This document shows positions 59,849 through 64,000 of a stretch of 64,000 bases of DNA, in pieces. The DNA is from Stichopus chloronotus. Lineage: Eukaryota > Echinodermata > Holothuroidea > Aspidochirotida > Stichopodidae. The position numbers and the translations under genes are program-made. The notes beneath the pieces are model-generated. The model was given only the letters and a program-made list of their open reading frames with translations, had not been told where the DNA came from and did not search any database. Numbering within the stretch: position 1 is the stretch's first letter; each line of letters begins with the position of its first letter. The stretch covers positions 17,577,911 through 17,641,910 of the forward strand of contig CM037843.1 in the NCBI GenBank assembly GCA_021234535.1, read 5' to 3'.

Positions 59849-61977
59849 ACTCAGACCGAGTGTCATTTCAAATGCTTTGCTGTCAACTGGCAAGCAATAC
59901 CCGATGTCAATGAAACATCGCTTGAATAGCAGACTGTCTGAGAGTAAAATGCCTATGCAAGCTCTCTAAAACAACAGATAGTGTGTGACATTTCACTCCC
60001 CTTGAATAGTTATGTGCATCGCAAAAAATTTCTGCAGAAACACTCCTAGAAAACAAATTAGTGTATAGGACAATTCACTGCCTATTGAATAGTGACATGC
60101 CACATAATAGCCCTTGCTACTCAAACACCCTCGTGTCTGTGACAGTTAATGTGACAGCTCATGTGACAGCTCATGTAATGATTAAAACCACCAAATGTCT
60201 TACAGAACCACCTTAATGACTGTTAAGTGGCCAACCACTTCGATTATACTTGTGTGTGTGATGTTAAAAATTCTCCAGTTTTGACAACATGTGAACCTCC
60301 ATTTTTTTTACAGTTGTCAAAATTCTTTCAATAAGTTCCATAGCGCTCTTCCTTACGATTCAGTTTCTGGGAGGAAGTGGGGGGGAACTAAGAGGACTTT
60401 CAATTGACAAAATACTTGCTTTGTGATATATTTTGTTCTTATGATGTTTTTGTCATTCTTTTAGGTGTATTTTAGTAATTTCCATTGAGGCTTGTTCAAA
60501 GAAGCAGTAGCTAAATCTAAGTTGCTTTTTCGCTGCACAGCAGAAGATGGGCCTGAATAAAAAAGAGTTTTCAAAAATGACTGGTGTTGTTTTCTTGGTC
60601 TTGTCGTGTGTTTTAGTGTCTATTTTAGTCATTTTCATCTTTTTTGAGAGGTCGATGAAGGTAAGAAATAGTTTTGGAGGTCGGTGGACTCTATCAGTAA
60701 GAATGTTGAGATGTTTACAACTTTGAAAAATGTAATGGTGGAAGAATCCTTTCAAGTCATCCAATGAACTGTTTGTATTTTATCTGTGAAGAACCCAGCG
60801 GCATCATTCCAGTTGATATACTCACATAAATGATGTCAAGTTGCTATACCTGGCCAAAGAACTTCCTAGACTTAAACAGACAATCACAAGAATTTGGCAA
60901 ACAGAACGTACAGATTTATCGATTGTAAATGTATTTCTCACACTACGATGTTAGCGACCTGTTTTTAACCACCAGAAAGGAAGCTGACATATATTATTTT
61001 CTTGCTATGCTATTTTCCAATCAAAAAGGAGTATTTTTACGTAAGTAATGATGCTTCTCTTAGTCCCATCGGTACCTATACAGCAACTGTCAGCTTTTTT
61101 ATTGCTCATCTTGGATCAAAGAGAATACACGCGGCGGTAGTGCCGTGTGTGAGTGTGCGTAGCTTAGAAGAAAAAAAAAAAGGAAGTGTAAAAAAACTTC
61201 CGCCACATTACAATCTCCTCGTCGTCAGCAGCCGCTAAAAGAGATTTATTTGAGTTGTAGAAAACGTAAAAAAATGATAGTTTTGAGTGAAATCAAAAGC
61301 TTTTTCAACGTTTACGTTTTTTTCTTTTTTCGATGAGGATGCCGATGTCTTACATCTTCTGTTGTTCTATCTTACGTTTGCGGTCGTTTTCGCCAGTCAG
61401 AATTTTGAAAAATATGTGATTTTTAGATGTTTGTCTCGTTAAATTAGAGGCCATTTCCAGCTACGTTACTAGTTCATATAAATGGGTGATCCAGATTTAC
61501 GCCTATAGCCTATACAGGCCTTAGTAAGGATGGAAGTATTCGTGGATTTGTTTACATTAACCCGCACGGCTATAGCCTCACCAAACTGTCGAAATTAGGC
61601 TCTGAAATCGACTTCCTATGTCACTTTCCAGCTAAAATTATTGGTACGTGCAAATCTCGTCGTCAGCAACCGTTGAATAGACTGCTACCTTTTAGAAAAG
61701 TGAAAAATAATGATTCATCCTCTTTTTTACAGAAAGTCAAATATGTAATTTTTAAATGTTTTCCTACTTTAAGGGAAATAGGCTGTTTGTCATACAGGAC
61801 CATCCATATTTTTAAAACCGATGTTTGTGGACACAGAATGGTAGATTGTTCAAAGTAAGGGAATTACTGTAGCTTTTTTCAAGAAATTAGTTTCTCACAG
61901 ATAGAAACTCAGTTATTTGTTGCTCAACACTAATTTGTTCACCCAAACTTTTCAAAATTCAAATGATGCATCTTCTG

Positions 61978-62125
61978 TTACTCATCACATGGATAATGTT
62001 TTGAGGAGATGAAGTTTTGGCAGATGTTCATTGATGAGACTGGATGGTTTAGCAATGACTAAAGCTACAGTATTTCTTTTGTATATCATGTTGGTGTATT
62101 CTAAACGCCCTATTTCCCTTTAAAT
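61978..62125. repeat. Dispersed repeat, left arm of an inverted pair
   Basis: Matches the reverse complement of 63858-64000 over about 145 bases. Shared landmarks are TTACTCATCACATG, GAGATGAAGTTTT, CATGTTGGTGTATTCT and CGCCCTATTTCCCTTTAAA. A shorter relative lies in intron B-C at 42085-42170. Confidence 0.65.
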
Positions 62126-63857
62126 TACAGACACCTTTAGACTGTATTATTTCATATCGATCTAAGCTTTCCATTTACCCAATTTGCAAGACTTTTACAA
62201 TGATAAAGAAAATCATCAATTTGTGTCTGTTTTGATTAAACCACAAGACTAAAGCCTTACCAAACATTAGACCAAAATCAACTACGTTTCCAAATGTTTT
62301 CGAATTTCAAAAAGGTTGTGTATTTGTAACGTTAAAATATAAACTTCCCTTTTGTGCAAATGAAAAAGCCTAAAACTTTGTGTCTATGAAGCCATAACAA
62401 AACGTTAGAATAACCTTAACATCGTGTATACTTAAAAACAATGTATTCCACTGAAACTATTCCCACACTACAAGCCCTCTCGGTGTCAGCAACATACTTC
62501 TGCACTGACCGTTACAGCCTTCGATAACAAAAACTTTCAGGAAACCTTATCCCCCATTAAAAAGTCGGAGGTTTAGTTTAACTTGGTGGACTTACGTCTT
62601 ATTACTGCACATCAGGCCTGTGGCCAATTACGTATTAATAAGGGGTGAAGTGTTTTGACTGGGGGGGGGGGGGATAAAATTGACTCCTTATTTCCGATGT
62701 ACTACGCTATGTTAGCGGCACCTTCGGTTGTCGGGTAGCGTACAGCGAATTTTCTGCGAGCAAAAATAGCTCGCAGATTGCAGGAAATTCCACTTAATCC
62801 CTATACTTGTAAATTACATGTAAGCACTCTTTAAGCTAAAAAATGGCAAATTTCACCAATATAGAGGGAGGGCACCAGAACCAGATTCAGGGGTCCCATC
62901 AGGGTCAAATTGTGGTGGTGGTGTGCGTGTTTGTGGGGGGGGGGGGTGCGTATTGTCATTGATCATTGATAAGACATCAGGCATGTTTCCAAGATTCTCA
63001 GTTGTGGGTGGGTGTCTGTCCTAAGGCGGAATCCTTTTGTACTCACCTCGCCGGCAGTACTATGTAAGCGGAGCGCCACCAAGTGGCTGGAAACGGCACT
63101 TTCTTAACTGCGTGATGTACCCAGCCTTGAAATAAGGATCTCATGTCTGAATTTAATTAATGAAAAAAAATCTACGGAAAAATAATAGTAATTTAATTGC
63201 TTTTATCTAGAATATTAAATCACATTCGCCCATTCGTCGCACGTTAAACTTTACAAAATCTCAAGGTCGGAGCGAGTAAAGACTTTTACGGTCGCCTGCG
63301 TATACTGTCTAAGCGGAACGCCACCATTGTTGGCGTGGAGTGTAGCGTAAAGTCGTTGGCAGGAGACAGCTTTCCAGATCAATTGAAATCGAATATTCGA
63401 GACCATTTTTCAGTTTATTTATGCCTCACTCCACCCCTACAAATAAAGTAGCTTAAATTCCTTTTCAAGTATTTTTTTTGGGGGGGTCAAAATGTGACTG
63501 AGGACTGGGGAATGCGCCCCCATGACATGGTCACCGCAATGAGTAGATTCCAATAAATTAATAATTATGCAGTTTCAATTTTCATCTCGTGGTCCAGAAA
63601 TATTTTTTAATGGGGCTACGTTCGCGCAACACTTTAATTTAGCAGTTGGTAAATACATTGGAAAGAAAACGTTATAATAACATGGAAATACAGAAAATAA
63701 AAATCCTCATCATAAATTTGAAAAACATTTTCATGAGTAGTTGACATTACTGTTGTTGGCACAGATATTGGCTGCTGATGTTAAAATGTTGACTGGGAGA
63801 GACTGCCTTTAATAATATCAAGTAATACAAGACAGAGGTCAGTCTCTGGGTTGGGGT

Positions 63858-64000
63858 TTTAAAGGGAAATAGGGCGTTAAGAATACACCAACATGGTATA
63901 CAAAGAAAATGGCTTTCATCATTGTTAAAAGCATTCAGTCTCACAAATAAACATCTGCAAAAACTTCATCTCTTCAAAAGATTATGCATGTGATGAGTAA
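63858..64000. repeat. Dispersed repeat, right arm of an inverted pair (cut by window end)
   Basis: Reverse complement of 61978-62125 with scattered changes: TTTAAAGGGAAATAGGGCGT at the start, ACTTCATCTCTTCAAAAG and GATGAGTAA at the end. It reaches the last base of the window, so its true end is not known. Confidence 0.65.

Larger units (their letters stand above)
58106..64000. other. Non-coding downstream flank
   Basis: No coding region recognised on either strand. It contains the tRNA-derived SINE at 59704-59848, a small TGTGACAGCTCA repeat near 60138-60175, G runs at 62661-62673 and near 62935-62946, and inverted repeat arms at 61978-62125 and 63858-64000. Confidence 0.65.

Noticed and set aside
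1..64000. CRISPR arrays, prokaryotic operons, rRNA genes, intact tRNA genes or retroviral genes
   Set aside because: None was seen; the sequence is eukaryotic intron-rich DNA, and no frame with reverse transcriptase, integrase or transposase motifs was recognised.

Overview
The window looks like genomic DNA from a marine invertebrate deuterostome, most probably an echinoderm. It is AT-rich and intron-dominated, full of small non-autonomous repeats, and it carries one clear multi-exon gene whose extracellular domain order matches vertebrate CRIM1. There is no sign of bacterial-style gene packing. The phylum is an inference; no reference could be searched.

Layout: (1) Bases 1-35430 hold no exon I can support. 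The region is the large first intron or introns, or the upstream flank, of the gene. It contains a 578-bp foldback element (13111-13688), a small inverted-repeat (MITE-like) family (about 1717, 30331 and 30857), a composite repeat array at 19.67-20.73 kb, and tandem or direct duplications at 8651, 23361, 24268/26108, 32312/32612 and 34732. (2) Bases 35431-56098 hold 14 plus-strand coding exons of a CRIM1-type gene, here named A to N. All joints fit GT-AG splicing and all are phase 1. (3) Bases 56099 to about 58105 are a long 3'UTR ending at an AATAAA. (4) Bases 58106-64000 are non-coding flank with a tRNA-derived SINE (minus strand) and a pair of inverted repeat arms.

The gene product, about 972 residues in this window and missing its N-terminus, reads in order: three 12-cysteine modules (A, B, C); an unusual exon with a shortened VWC fused to a complete VWC (D); five antistasin-type repeats (E, F and three in G); four VWC domains (H, I, J, K); a short linker with a 30-bp microexon (L, M); then a transmembrane helix and a cytoplasmic tail ending in a stop at 56096-56098 (N). 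CRIM1 proteins are type I membrane proteins that bind BMP/TGF-beta family ligands through VWC domains. The signal peptide and IGFBP-like domain expected at the N-terminus were not found and probably lie before base 1.

The most interesting points are an apparent tandem duplication of the first 12-Cys module (exons A and B), the half-size VWC in exon D, a fifth antistasin repeat, and a tail quite unlike the vertebrate one. In the non-coding DNA the main points are a strong excess of the palindrome TAGGCCTA and repeats carrying perfect DR1 nuclear-receptor sites. I found no new defence, mobile or enzymatic system.
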